A stretch of DNA of 64,000 bases from Virgifigura deserti (GTDB taxonomy: Bacteria > Pseudomonadota > Alphaproteobacteria > Dongiales > Dongiaceae), in the NCBI GenBank assembly GCA_003576685.1, contig QOZR01000001.1, positions 124,001 through 188,000 of the forward strand, in the 5' to 3' direction. Numbering within the stretch: position 1 is the first letter of the stretch; the number at the start of each line of letters is the position of its first letter. The notes under the pieces are model-generated. The model ran no database searches. It was not told where the DNA came from and saw only the letters and a program-made list of their open reading frames with translations. A program made the translations under genes and the position numbers. Positions 41,203 through 49,712 of this stretch are shown here, piece after piece.

Positions 41203-42459
41203 ATGAGAGTCGTCGTTTGCGGTAGTGGCGTTATCGGGGTGACGAGCGCCTACTACCTCGCCGAGCTTGGCCACGAGGTAACGGTTGTCGATCGCCAGCC
41301 GGGCCCGGGGCTCGAAACCAGCTTCGCCAATGCGGGGCAGGTCTCCTGGGGCTATGCCAGCCCCTGGGCGGCGCCTGGAATTCCGCGCAAGGCGCTGGGC
41401 TGGATGCTGTCGGGTCATTCGCCGCTCGTGATCCGGGCGCGCCCGGAGCCGCGGATGTGGCGCTGGCTGCTCGCGATGCTGCGCAACTGTACGGCGGCGC
41501 GCTATGCGACAAACAAGGAGCGCATGCTGCGCCTGGCGATGTTCAGTCATGTCTGTCTGAAAGAGCTGCGCGGCGAGCTCGGCCTGGCCTATGACGAGGG
41601 GCAGGGCGGCACCCTTCAGCTGTTCCGCGACCAGAAGGGGCTCGATGGCGCCGGGGCCGACAGCGCGATCCTGGACCGCTGGAGCGTACCGCATCGGCTC
41701 CTGAACCGGCAGCAATGCCTCGCGATCGAGCCCGGGTTGCGTTTCGTGGCGGGAAAGGTCGCAGGCGGACTCTATCTGCCCGGCGATGAAACGGGGGACT
41801 GCTTCAAGTTCACGCAAAGCTTGGCGGCGCTGGCGGCGCAGCGCGGCGTACACTTCCGCTACGACGTGACCGTCACCGGCCTCGCGCAGGATGGCGATCG
41901 GATCGTCGGGCTGGAGAGCACGGCGGGGCCGATCCGCGGCGATGCCTATCTGGTGGCAACCGGAAGCTATACGCCCCGGCTGCTGCGCCGATTGGGAATC
42001 GCGATTCCGGTTTATCCGGTAAAGGGCTACTCGGTGACCGTCCCGATCACCGATCCCGCCTCTGCACCCGTTTCGACGATCATGGACGAAAAGCACAAGG
42101 TCGCCATCACGCGGCTCGGCGACCGGATCCGCGCGGCCGGCACGGCGGAGCTGACGGGGTATGATCTGAGGCTGACCCGATCGCGCTGTGACATGATCGC
42201 CAGCGTTGTCGATGATCTCTTCCCGAAGGGCGGGGATTTGGGCTTGGCCAGCTTCTGGACCGGACTGCGGCCGATGACGCCGGACGGCCCGCCGATCGTC
42301 GGACGGACGTCCTATCGCAACCTGTTTCTCAATACCGGGCACGGCACGTTGGGATGGACCATGGCCTGCGGGTCCGGCCGTCTGATCGCCGAGATCATTT
42401 CCGATAGATTTCCGAGCATCGACATCTCGGGCCTCGGACTTGACCGGTATCGCGGCTGA
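41203..42459 (+). CDS. dadA: D-amino acid dehydrogenase (DadA family)
   Basis: 418-residue FAD-dependent oxidoreductase of the DAO family. The dinucleotide fold VVVCGSGVIGVTSAYYLAEL, the second glycine-rich YLVATGSYTPRLL, and the C-terminal GLRPMTPDGPPIVG and GTLGWTMACGSGRL are classic DadA motifs. It oxidises D-amino acids (for example D-alanine) to keto acids and feeds electrons to the membrane quinones. No racemase gene (dadX) or Lrp regulator adjoins it; a downstream haem-uptake remnant follows. Confidence 0.92.
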   Translation: MRVVVCGSGVIGVTSAYYLAELGHEVTVVDRQPGPGLETSFANAGQVSWGYASPWAAPGIPRKALGWMLSGHSPLVIRARPEPRMWRWLLAMLRNCTAARYATNKERMLRLAMFSHVCLKELRGELGLAYDEGQGGTLQLFRDQKGLDGAGADSAILDRWSVPHRLLNRQQCLAIEPGLRFVAGKVAGGLYLPGDETGDCFKFTQSLAALAAQRGVHFRYDVTVTGLAQDGDRIVGLESTAGPIRGDAYLVATGSYTPRLLRRLGIAIPVYPVKGYSVTVPITDPASAPVSTIMDEKHKVAITRLGDRIRAAGTAELTGYDLRLTRSRCDMIASVVDDLFPKGGDLGLASFWTGLRPMTPDGPPIVGRTSYRNLFLNTGHGTLGWTMACGSGRLIAEIISDRFPSIDISGLGLDRYRG

Positions 42460-42498
42460 TCGTCCGATTGGGCGCGCCGACTTCCGATCGACAAAAAT

Positions 42499-42520
42499 GC
42501 GCCCCGCTGGGGCGGGGCGC
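42499..42520 (-). terminator. Orphan terminator-like hairpin on the minus strand
   Basis: Perfect 9-bp stem GCGCCCCGC/GCGGGGCGC with a TGGG loop. The T-run (ATTTTTG) follows it on the minus strand only. No live minus-strand gene ends here, which fits an ancestral gene lost from this region; as a dyad it might also stop dadA transcripts weakly. Confidence 0.5.
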
Positions 42521-42683
42521 CAAGTGGAAAGGGGGGATGCCGTCGGCCGGTATCCTGGTGACGTCCCGGCCGCCGGCAGGGGGCGCGTCGGCCGAGTTCC
42601 ACCTGCTACGAGAATAGAAGCAAGGCGCCGCCGCTGTCAGACGCACTTCGGGAGCGCCGCCTCGGGCTTTCGGAGGCCAGCCG

Positions 42684-42817
42684 ATGGAATCGTCGCTTCT
42701 GTTCGCCAATTACGGCGCGGCTTTCCGCGCGCCGACGATCAGCGAGCTCTATGCGTCGGGGATCCATTTCCGCATTCCCATCGGTCCCGGCGTCACGAAC
42801 CGGTTCGTGGCGTCGGC
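42684..42817 (+). pseudogene. Fragment of a TonB-dependent (haem-type) receptor
   Basis: About 45 codons reading MESSLLFANYGAAFRAPTIS followed by ELYASGIHF. AFRAPT-x-x-ELY is the signature of the distal barrel of haem and siderophore receptors. Everything before and after is missing; the frame then runs into an unrelated sequence where the next fragment begins in another frame. It is a remnant. Confidence 0.7.
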
Positions 42818-43030
42818 GTGCTCGCCATTCTGCATGACCCGAATCTCGCGGCCGTCTATGCCGACCGTATCGCCGTTCTGAAGGCGGGAACCATCCTGAT
42901 CGAGGGGGCGCCGGGCGACGTCCTGACCGAATCGACGCTGCACAGCGCCTTCAATCTCGCCGTCAGCGTGCAGCGCCATCCGACCCGCGATTGCCCATAT
43001 GTTGTTCCGGTTATGGACAAGGGCTGCTAG
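42818..43030 (+). pseudogene. C-terminal fragment of a haem ABC transporter ATPase (HmuV-like)
   Basis: 70 codons: VLAILHDPNLAAVYADRIAV, then IEGAPGDVLTESTLHSAFNL and HPTRDCPYVVP, which match the D-loop/H-loop end and the HPT-DCP tail of HmuV. Walker A, signature and Walker B are gone. It lies directly against the TonB receptor fragment in a different frame, so a deletion has joined two ends of one ancestral haem-uptake locus. Confidence 0.75.
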
Positions 43031-43037
43031 CCACTCC

Positions 43038-43150
43038 TGGAGCCTGCTCCGATCACGTCGAAATGATGTGATCGGAGCAGGCTCCAAATATTTAAACGAG
43101 AGGACGATTCACCAATCAGGTTGGATCAACCTGATCGGATCGTGCTCTAA
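43038..43150 (+). repeat. Dispersed palindromic repeat, full copy
   Basis: Left end GGAGCCTGCTCCGATCAC and its inverted match GTGATCGGAGCAGGCTCC form a long dyad, followed by TTTAAACGAGAGGACGATTC and a second dyad CAGGTTGGATCAACCTG, ending ATCGTGCTCTAA. The last bases contain the stop codon of the convergent HAD gene. Related copies lie at 30862, 62973 and 63740. Confidence 0.85.
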
Positions 43151-43824
43151 TGCCGCCCGCCAACCTCGTCGATGTGCCTGAGCAGGTCCGCCGGGTCTTC
43201 ATAGACGCGGAAGGCGCCGGCGCGCTCCAACTCGTCCTGACCATAGCCGCCGGACAGCAGGCCGACGCCGAGCGCGCGGGCGCGCTGGGCCGCCAGCATG
43301 TCCCAGATGCTGTCGCCGACCACGACGGCCGTCTCGATGCCGACGCCCAACCGCTCGGCCGCCGCGAGGAACAGGTCCGGGTCGGGCTTGGCATACTTCA
43401 CGAGATCGCGCGTCACCACGGGCGTGCGGTCCGGATCGACGCCCAGCGCCTCCAGAGTGGGGCGGGCGGTTTCCATGCGGCCGCTGGTCGCGATGGCCCA
43501 GCGGCTGCCGGTGTCGGTCAGGTAGGCCAGCAGCTCGCGGGCGCCAGGCAGGGGCCGGACAGCTGCCGACAGCCGCTTGTAGGCTTCGGCATGCCGCTGG
43601 CGGAGCCGGTCCTGCCGGTCCTGGCTGATCTCGAGCCCCGTCTCTCGCAGCAGGATGTTGGTGAAGAGGCCACCGCTCATCCCGATCTTGCGATGGATGC
43701 GCCATACCGACAACGCGATGCCCTCGGACTCCAGCGCCTCCTGCCAGGCGAGGACATGCTGATAGACGCTGTCGACAAGCGTGCCGTCGAGATCGAAGAG
43801 GAAGGCGGTATCGATGCGGGTCAT
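43147..43824 (-). CDS. HAD-family phosphatase
   Basis: 225 residues, subfamily IA. Motif I FLFDLDGTLVDS (nucleophile Asp11 and acid Asp13), motif II ATSGR, motif III KPDPDLFLAA and motif IV VGDSIWDMLA are complete. A helical cap lies between motifs I and II. It resembles phosphoglycolate- or beta-phosphoglucomutase-like phosphatases; the substrate is not determined. The ATG at 43824 gives a clean start. Its stop codon lies inside a dispersed repeat. Confidence 0.92.
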   Translation of the reverse strand: MTRIDTAFLFDLDGTLVDSVYQHVLAWQEALESEGIALSVWRIHRKIGMSGGLFTNILLRETGLEISQDRQDRLRQRHAEAYKRLSAAVRPLPGARELLAYLTDTGSRWAIATSGRMETARPTLEALGVDPDRTPVVTRDLVKYAKPDPDLFLAAAERLGVGIETAVVVGDSIWDMLAAQRARALGVGLLSGGYGQDELERAGAFRVYEDPADLLRHIDEVGGRH

Positions 43825-43959
43825 GGTGATTCCTCCATGTGTTCGAGAGAGGGACGTTAACACGCGTCTCATGACATATATTGACTTCCGCGGGCCGCTG
43901 TGGAATGAAGGAACAAATAGAGAACGTACGCGCTTCATGCATCGGAAAGGATAGACGCC

Positions 43960-44262
43960 ATGCAGCCGTTTTCCTCCAGCTCTCTCACGCCGCAGATCGA
44001 GGCCGAGATCCTTGCCCTCCGCGCCCTCGGCTTTGTCGCGGACGACTCGGACCGTCTCGGGCGGTTCATCGGCGCTACCGGCACGTCCGCGGGCGACCTG
44101 ACGCGGCGCGCGGGCGATGCCCGGTTCCTCGGCACGGTTCTCGATTTCCTGCTGGCCGACGAGCCGACGCTGCTGGCATTTACCGCGCGTGTGGGAGTTC
44201 GGCCGGAGGCGCCTTACGATGCACGTCGCCGGTTGCCGAGCGCGCGGCCGGCCGAGGGGTAG
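43960..44262 (+). CDS. DUF3572 family protein
   Basis: 100 residues. EAEILALRALGFVADDSDRLGRF followed by RRAGDARFLGTVLDFLLADEPTLLAF is the alphaproteobacterial DUF3572 helical pattern. It is cytoplasmic and of unknown function. The protein ends in a proline/arginine tail that may be disordered. It is divergent from the HAD gene. Confidence 0.8.
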   Translation: MQPFSSSSLTPQIEAEILALRALGFVADDSDRLGRFIGATGTSAGDLTRRAGDARFLGTVLDFLLADEPTLLAFTARVGVRPEAPYDARRRLPSARPAEG

Positions 44263-44287
44263 GCCCCGCCAGGGGTAAGCCCGCTGC

Positions 44288-44303
44288 TGTGATCACAGTC
44301 ACA
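44288..44303. promoter_or_regulatory. Consensus CRP-type site TGTGA-N6-TCACA
   Basis: TGTGA and TCACA half sites with exactly 6 bp between them form a perfect CRP/Vfr-type operator. It is nested in a larger dyad CCCGCTG/CAGCGGG (44280-44308). It lies 26 bp after the DUF3572 gene and 60 bp before the small gene at 44365. A cyclase gene is 350 bp away. A hairpin role as terminator is the alternative. Confidence 0.5.
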
Positions 44304-44364
44304 GCGGGGTAAACGGTGATCCGGTAGTCTTTGGAGATGGGGCGCTCCTGAGGAGGCGAACGCA

Positions 44365-44580
44365 ATGTATCGCCTGGATGATCACGCCGTCCTTGTCGTC
44401 GGCGCATTCATGAGCGATTCTCTCGGCAAGACACCGGAGGCACCCTCCGATGCGACGCCGGATCCAGCTACGCGCCAGCAGACGCCGACGATTTCGAATC
44501 TTCAGAGCACGCTGGTGGCATTGTGGGTGACGCTCGCGGGATGGATGCATGCCGCGCCGAATCGTCACCCGGTGGACTGA
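44365..44580 (+). CDS. Small hypothetical protein
   Basis: 71 residues, beginning MYRLDDHAVLVVGAFMSDSL and ending LVALWVTLAGWMHAAPNRHP. The middle is polar and proline/threonine rich; one weak hydrophobic helix lies near the end. GAGGAGG precedes the ATG. No family recognised. It sits downstream of a consensus CRP site, suggesting cAMP-linked or stress expression. Confidence 0.5.
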   Translation: MYRLDDHAVLVVGAFMSDSLGKTPEAPSDATPDPATRQQTPTISNLQSTLVALWVTLAGWMHAAPNRHPVD

Positions 44581-44642
44581 ACGCCGGCGGGGCCCGGATG
44601 TCAGTCAGCGCTGGTTAGGTCGCAGCATCGTGAAGCCTTCGG

Positions 44643-46373
44643 TCATGCCGGCAGGCCGGCTTTCAGCAGGGCCTCGCGGTGATGCGCCAAGTCGCTGTCG
44701 TGCCGGTAGTGAAGGGTGGAGAGGTAATTCTCCACGGTGAACTCGGGCTCTCGCTTCAGAACCTCCCGCACATGGTCCGCTGCCGCCGTCTCATCGCCCA
44801 TTTGAGCATAGGAGGCCGCGAGAAACGCGTGGTGCAGGTGATCCGGCATGGTGATGCGCTTGAAGGCGAGGACGGCCTCGGAATAGCGGCGCGCCACGAA
44901 ATAGGCCCGGCCCAAATGATTCCAGAAGCGTTCCGGATGATAGGGGTTAAGGCGCATCGCCTTCCGGATCCAGTCGATCCCCTCTTCCGGTTGTCCCAGC
45001 CAAGTCAGGATCTCGCCCTGCTGCACGACGATGAGGTCGTCGTTGGGATTGAGGCTCAGCGCCCGCTCCTGATGGTAGGTCGCCTTGTCGAGGTCGCCCC
45101 GCACCACGTTCAAGGCCGCGAGAATCCGGTGGACGTCGCTGTCATTGTCGTCGAGGGCAAGCGCCGTCTGCAGCTCCTCGGCCACCCTGTCCCAGGTCGC
45201 ATCCCGGTCCTCGCACCATCCATGGACCCAGGCCTGACCGAAGATGCAGGCCATCCAGGCATGGGCGTGCGCGTAATTGGGGTCGAGTGCGAGGGCACGG
45301 GCGAGCAGGCGCGAGGCTTCGGCATTGTCGTCGGGAGTCGAGCGGTGATGCAGGACCTTGCCCGCCAGCACGCACTCGTAGGCCGCCATGTTGGCCGGTG
45401 TCTTGCGGGCGGCCCGGTCGCGCGCGGCGGCCTCGACGCGCCCGGGAAGGGTGCAGGCGATCGTCGAGGTCACCTCGTCCTGAATGGCGAAGATATCCTC
45501 GAGCTGGCGGTCATAGCGTTCGGCCCAGACATGCCGGTCCGTCTCGGCGTCGATCAGCTGGACGGTGACGCGGACACGGCGGCCTGCCTTGCGTACGCTG
45601 CCCTCGACCACGTACTGGACCCCCAGTTCCTTGGCAACCTGCTGCACGCTGATCGCCTGGCCCTTGTATTTGAAGGCCGAGTTGCGGGAGATCACGAACA
45701 GATCGCGGAAACGGGACAGCTCGGTGAGAATGTCCTCGGTCAGGCCGTCCGCGAAGAAGTCCTGCTCGGTCTCGCCGCTCATATTGACGAAGGGAAGAAC
45801 GACGATCGACGGCTTGGCAGGCAGACTCAGCGTCGCCGGTTTCGGGCGCGGGGCCTCGCCGCCAAGCCGGATGCGAAAGACGCGAACAGGCGTCGGGATA
45901 TTGCGCAGCTCATGCTCTCCGAGTTCCTCGAAGGAGAGGTCGAGCTTGCGGGCGACCTCCTCATGCACCTTCGCCGAAACGCAGATGCCGCCGGGCTCCG
46001 CCAACGTCTCGAGCCGCGCGGCGATATTGACGCCGTCACCGAACAGATCGCCGGCATCGGCGATCACGTCGCCCAGATTGATCCCGATCCGGAGGTCAAT
46101 GCGGCGATGCGCGGGGAGGTCCTTGTTGGCGTCCATCATGCGCTGCTGCATGGCGACCGCGCATTCGACCGCGCCGGCGGCGCTGGCGAACTCCACCAGC
46201 GCCCCGTCCCCCATGAGCTTGACGATGCGCCCGCGATGCCGGGCGACAAGAGGCTCGAAGATGTCCTTCCGTCGACTTTTGAGCACGGCGAACGTGCCGG
46301 TTTCGTCGTCGCCCATGAGGCGGCTGTAACCGACGACATCGGCGGCCAAGATGGCAGCGAGCTTTCGCTCCAT
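44643..46373 (-). CDS. Class III adenylate/guanylate cyclase with TolB-like and TPR regions
   Basis: 576 residues, soluble. The cyclase domain (about 1-175) has MERKLAAILAADVVGYSRLM with metal Asp12, KLMGDGALVEF with Asp56, and the GVNIAARLETLA segment of the catalytic dimer interface. A TolB-like domain follows (about 195-330, SIVVLPFVNMSGETEQDFF, QYVVEGSVRKAGRRVRV), then TPR-like helical repeats to the C-terminus. It makes cyclic nucleotide in response to an unidentified partner bound by the repeats. The next upstream stretch holds no regulator. Confidence 0.92.
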   Translation of the reverse strand: MERKLAAILAADVVGYSRLMGDDETGTFAVLKSRRKDIFEPLVARHRGRIVKLMGDGALVEFASAAGAVECAVAMQQRMMDANKDLPAHRRIDLRIGINLGDVIADAGDLFGDGVNIAARLETLAEPGGICVSAKVHEEVARKLDLSFEELGEHELRNIPTPVRVFRIRLGGEAPRPKPATLSLPAKPSIVVLPFVNMSGETEQDFFADGLTEDILTELSRFRDLFVISRNSAFKYKGQAISVQQVAKELGVQYVVEGSVRKAGRRVRVTVQLIDAETDRHVWAERYDRQLEDIFAIQDEVTSTIACTLPGRVEAAARDRAARKTPANMAAYECVLAGKVLHHRSTPDDNAEASRLLARALALDPNYAHAHAWMACIFGQAWVHGWCEDRDATWDRVAEELQTALALDDNDSDVHRILAALNVVRGDLDKATYHQERALSLNPNDDLIVVQQGEILTWLGQPEEGIDWIRKAMRLNPYHPERFWNHLGRAYFVARRYSEAVLAFKRITMPDHLHHAFLAASYAQMGDETAAADHVREVLKREPEFTVENYLSTLHYRHDSDLAHHREALLKAGLPA

Positions 46374-46915
46374 CGGCTTGGCACCTTTCTGGAAACTGCA
46401 GAGCCGATTGCGGCAATCATATACGCACCGCGCCGACGTGAACAAGGCGCACGGGGGTAGGCAGCGGGTCGCCTCCGGGTTGCTCGCGATCGGCCCTGCA
46501 GCCGAGCCATGATCGTTGCCGTTCCGGAACCTTTTCGGCAGGCGTGTGTTCGGTGTTGGGGGGTGGGGCTGGATGAAGGGATTGCCGATGAACAAGATTG
46601 GTCCCGCCGCGCGTTCTTGAGTGCCGCCGGTGCTGCCGCCGACCATGCCGATGATGGCGGCCAGAATGCCTCGGCGTCGGCGCCAGACTCTTGATCACGC
46701 TTCCGGTAGATCCGCTGGGGCGGATGATGTGGGTCGCCGCGAGGGGGACGCCGATAATTCTTGCGCAGATGGCGTTGCCATCAGGCCGTTCACCCGGACA
46801 GGGATTGAGCGCGAAGTGGGCGGAATCACGCAGGACAAGCAATTCATCTGGGCCATCATCGGAAACCTGCTTCGGATAATCTTCGTCATCGTTCGAATCG
46901 GTGGAGGACAAGGCT
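46374..46915. other. Gene-free stretch upstream of the cyclase
   Basis: About 540 bp. Long frames on both strands are arginine/serine-rich shadows or have no ribosome site. One hydrophobic Gly-rich motif (about 46620-46660, minus strand) could be a former signal peptide. It must hold the promoters of the divergent cyclase and lipoprotein genes, but I could not pick convincing -35/-10 pairs. Confidence 0.4.
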
Positions 46916-47191
46916 ATGATGCGGAGCATCTTCACCATACTGGCGCTTTGCCTGCTTGGAGCCTGCGCCACGGAGGAGGGCGGCGAAACCGTCGCGATGA
47001 ATCCGTTCGATCACTGTCAGGCGCAGGGATACGATTCCACCTCGGATGCGTTCGGCGCCTGCATGTCGAACTACATCAATGAAGCCTGTCTTGCGGCGGG
47101 CCCAGTCGGAACGGCTGAACATGAGCGGTGCGCCGACCAGCAGCGCGACGCCGCGCTCGTGCGCAGCCAGCTCTACATGCGGGGATACTGA
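46916..47191 (+). CDS. Small predicted lipoprotein
   Basis: 91 residues. Signal MMRSIFTILALCLLGAC with lipobox LGAC and the lipid Cys at about residue 17, then a polar domain with four more Cys (HCQAQGY, AFGACMSNY, EACLAAG, ERCADQQ) that could form two disulfides. Likely anchored in the periplasmic leaflet. GGAGG precedes the two ATGs (46916 or 46919). It is a small, conserved-looking type of envelope protein of unknown role. Confidence 0.75.
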   Translation: MMRSIFTILALCLLGACATEEGGETVAMNPFDHCQAQGYDSTSDAFGACMSNYINEACLAAGPVGTAEHERCADQQRDAALVRSQLYMRGY

Positions 47192-47199
47192 GCTGCCGG

Positions 47200-48018
47200 A
47201 GATGTCCCAAAAGGACAGGCGGAGCTGGAGAGAGAGCAGCTCGGCGCGGCTTTCGACTCCGCCGCTCAGGTCGCCCCGCAGCGCATTGCCCGGCAGAGCC
47301 TGATCGAGATCGATCCTCGCCTTGTCCATGAAAAGATGCATATAGGCGGCTTCGAGCGCGATCCCGGCGCCGGCTCGTAACCGACCCCCAGCGATAGCCA
47401 TTGGTGGTCGGCGTCGGGGATGCGGGGGTCGCGGGTGCGATCGGGCACCGGAGACTGGTCGAAGGCGACGCCGGCACGGAGCGTCCAGACGGGAGCCGGA
47501 CGCCAAGTGGCGCTGAGCGCGAAGAACCAGCTATCGTTCCAGTCCGTCGTGGTGAGGCCAAGGCGCAGGCGGTTGGTGGGCTCGAACAGCAGGCTGAGAT
47601 CGAATCCCAGGCCCCATGGCACGGTGATCGAGAGGCCGGGGCGGAGGTCCTCGCCCAACGGAACGAGGCTATAGAAGGCCGGCACGAACTGGTGCGGCGT
47701 TACGTCGCCGCCGCCCGAGCCGCCGCCGGCCGATGTGCCGGCCGCGGTGGTGCCGATAGCGTTTTCCGAGGCGGCGTGCGGCGCGATCAGCGTGCCGACC
47801 GTGGCTGCCTGGACTCCGTCGTGGCGGGCGAAGGCGGCGGGGTTGAAGAAGCCGTAGGTGAGATCCTCGGCCCCCGCGATGCTGCCGGCGAGAGCATTTC
47901 CGAGGGCGCTCGCGCTCTGTTGCTAGATGGCATAGCCGGAGGCCAGCGCAGTTGTGGTCGTGAGCGCGGTCGTCGCTATGGAGGCGATCGCAAGCGTGGT
48001 GGCGCGGCCAAGCGGCAT
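47200..48018 (-). pseudogene. Broken FadL/OmpP1-family outer-membrane transporter gene
   Basis: Start, ribosome site (TGGAGG) and signal peptide are intact (ATG at 48018), and the FadL N-terminus QQSASALGNALAGS...GFFNPAAF is recognised. But a TAG is present in frame at 47923-47925 (codon 32), a frameshift lies near 47360-47380 (LSLGVGYE reading switches to GIALEAAYMHLF), and about 200 residues of the barrel are missing between FVPAFYSLVP and SLLFEPTNRL. The 3' end has no proper stop in frame. The gene once carried hydrophobic compounds across the outer membrane. Confidence 0.85.
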
Positions 48019-48040
48019 GGGATTCCTCCAGAGATTCAAT

Positions 48041-48076
48041 GACTGGAGGATGTCAGGCGACTGGAGGATGTCAGGC
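48041..48076. repeat. Two tandem copies of an 18-bp unit
   Basis: GACTGGAGGATGTCAGGC occurs twice without a gap. It lies directly upstream of the start of the FadL pseudogene. The copies are identical, so the duplication is recent or selected. Confidence 0.8.
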
Positions 48077-48197
48077 GATGGTTAATGATGCCTGAAGCGC
48101 GCCGGACGGATTTCTTAGATTAAAGCGATCTTTACCCATCCGGTGCCTCCTATCTAAGCAGAAGCAGGCGCGGTAGGGACTCTTCGACTGCAGTCTC

Positions 48198-49646
48198 ATG
48201 GAACCAGTATGGAACAGCCCGGAGGCGAGCAAGACCGGCGGCGCAGGCGCTGGGCTCCGAATCCATCCGCTCACCCTGCGCTTCGCCGATCCGGAGGTGG
48301 AAGACCGGTTCTACCGCGAGCAGCTGCGGCAATGGCTGCCAATCGTGCGGCTCAGCCTCGGCCTCGCGGCGCTGCTCTACGCCATCTTCGGCATCCTGGA
48401 CTATGTGGTCGCCGGGCCGCATCTCGCGACTGTCTGGTCGGCCCGCTTTCTTTTCGTCGTGCCGATCCTCACGGGCGTCACCCTCTTCACCTGGTCGTCG
48501 TACTTCTATCGCTACTCCCAGGCGGCGCTCAGCCTCGCCATGGCCACGGCGGGCATCGGCATTCTCGTGATGGTCGGTGTGATGGATATGCCGGCGGCCG
48601 ACCGCTACTATGCCGGCCTCATCATGGTGGTCAGCTATTCCGCGACCCTGATCCGGCTGCGGCACAGCTATGCGGCGGTCGTCTCGGTTTGCCTGGTCGG
48701 CGGTTACGAGGTCGTCGCTCTCTTCATCAACCCGCTTCCCGTCCTCAGCCTTGCCAACAACAGTTTCTTCCTTCTGATGTCGGTCGGCGTCGGGATCTTC
48801 TCGGCCTATGTGATTGAGCTCCTGGTCCGTCAGAAATTCGTGCACACGGAATCCCTTCGGCACGCGCACGCGCTGGAAACGGCACTGAAGCGCGAGGCGG
48901 AAGCGGCGAGCCACGCCAAGAGCGAGTTTCTTGCCTCGATGAGCCATGAGCTGAGGACGCCGCTCAACGCGATCATCGGCTTTTCGGAAATCCTCAAGAC
49001 CGAAATACTCGGGCCGATCGGCCTCGAGCGCTACCGCGATTACGCCCAGGACATTCACGGCAGCGGCCTGCATCTCCTCGGGATCATCAACGATATCCTC
49101 GACCTGGCGAAGGCGGAGGCGAACGCGCTGGAACTGAGCGAGGAGACGTTCGAACTCGACCAGCTTCTCGAGGAGGCGCTCCGCATGCTGCGACAGGACG
49201 CGACGAAAGCGGGGCTGCGGCTTGCGCTGCAGACGCCGGAAACGCCGCTGGAGCTCTATGCCGATCGCCGTTATCTCCGCCAGATCCTGCTCAACATGCT
49301 GTCGAACGCCGTGAAGTTCACCGAGCGTAGCGGCGAGATCCTGCTGTCGGCCGGTCTGAACGCCTCAGGCGACTGCGTGATCCGCTGCGTCGACAGCGGT
49401 ATCGGCATCGCGCAGGAGGATCTGGAGCAGGTGTTAAAACCCTTCGTGCAGGTGGGCAGCACCTATACCCGGGAGAAGGGCGGCACCGGGCTCGGGCTGC
49501 CGCTCGTCAAGAAGCTGGCCGAGCTGCATGGCGGCACACTCGTGCTCGAGAGCCAGCTCGGCGCAGGCACGACGATCTCTGTCGGGCTGCCGGCTTGGCG
49601 CGTCGTCCGCCAGAGGCAGGACACGGCCATGCGCTCGGCGGTCTGA
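48198..49646 (+). CDS. Membrane sensor histidine kinase with six predicted spans
   Basis: 482 residues. Six hydrophobic segments lie at about 48-72, 80-100, 108-128, 138-155, 158-178 and 188-212, with no large periplasmic loop, followed by a short linker and HisKA (FLASMSHELRTPLNAIIG, His at residue 250) and HATPase_c (NMLSNAVKFT, DSGIGI, GGTGLGLPLV). Such six-span kinases may sense lipophilic signals within the membrane. It converges with a PilZ-methyltransferase gene; PhcB-type signal synthases are often paired with kinases, which makes a signal-sensor pair plausible but unproven. Confidence 0.85.
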   Translation: MEPVWNSPEASKTGGAGAGLRIHPLTLRFADPEVEDRFYREQLRQWLPIVRLSLGLAALLYAIFGILDYVVAGPHLATVWSARFLFVVPILTGVTLFTWSSYFYRYSQAALSLAMATAGIGILVMVGVMDMPAADRYYAGLIMVVSYSATLIRLRHSYAAVVSVCLVGGYEVVALFINPLPVLSLANNSFFLLMSVGVGIFSAYVIELLVRQKFVHTESLRHAHALETALKREAEAASHAKSEFLASMSHELRTPLNAIIGFSEILKTEILGPIGLERYRDYAQDIHGSGLHLLGIINDILDLAKAEANALELSEETFELDQLLEEALRMLRQDATKAGLRLALQTPETPLELYADRRYLRQILLNMLSNAVKFTERSGEILLSAGLNASGDCVIRCVDSGIGIAQEDLEQVLKPFVQVGSTYTREKGGTGLGLPLVKKLAELHGGTLVLESQLGAGTTISVGLPAWRVVRQRQDTAMRSAV

Positions 49647-49673
49647 TACCGGAAGGCTTCGGCTTTGAGCCGG

Positions 49674-49700
49674 CCCTCCCCCAGCTGAGCTGGGGGAGGG
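49674..49700. terminator. Perfect 13-bp dyad between convergent genes
   Basis: Arms CCCTCCCCCAGCT and AGCTGGGGGAGGG around a single G lie between the kinase and the methyltransferase gene, which converge. A bidirectional terminator is plausible. The CCCTCCCCCAGCT unit also occurs as a common dispersed element in high-GC genomes. Confidence 0.55.
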
Positions 49701-49712
49701 GGGATCCGGCTG

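Noticed and set aside
44679..46460. 593-codon plus-strand frame
   Set aside because: Antisense to the cyclase gene, whose minus-strand protein has full family motifs.
47401..48042. 213-codon plus-strand frame over the FadL remnant
   Set aside because: Gly/Arg/Glu-rich shadow; the minus strand gives recognisable FadL sequence.
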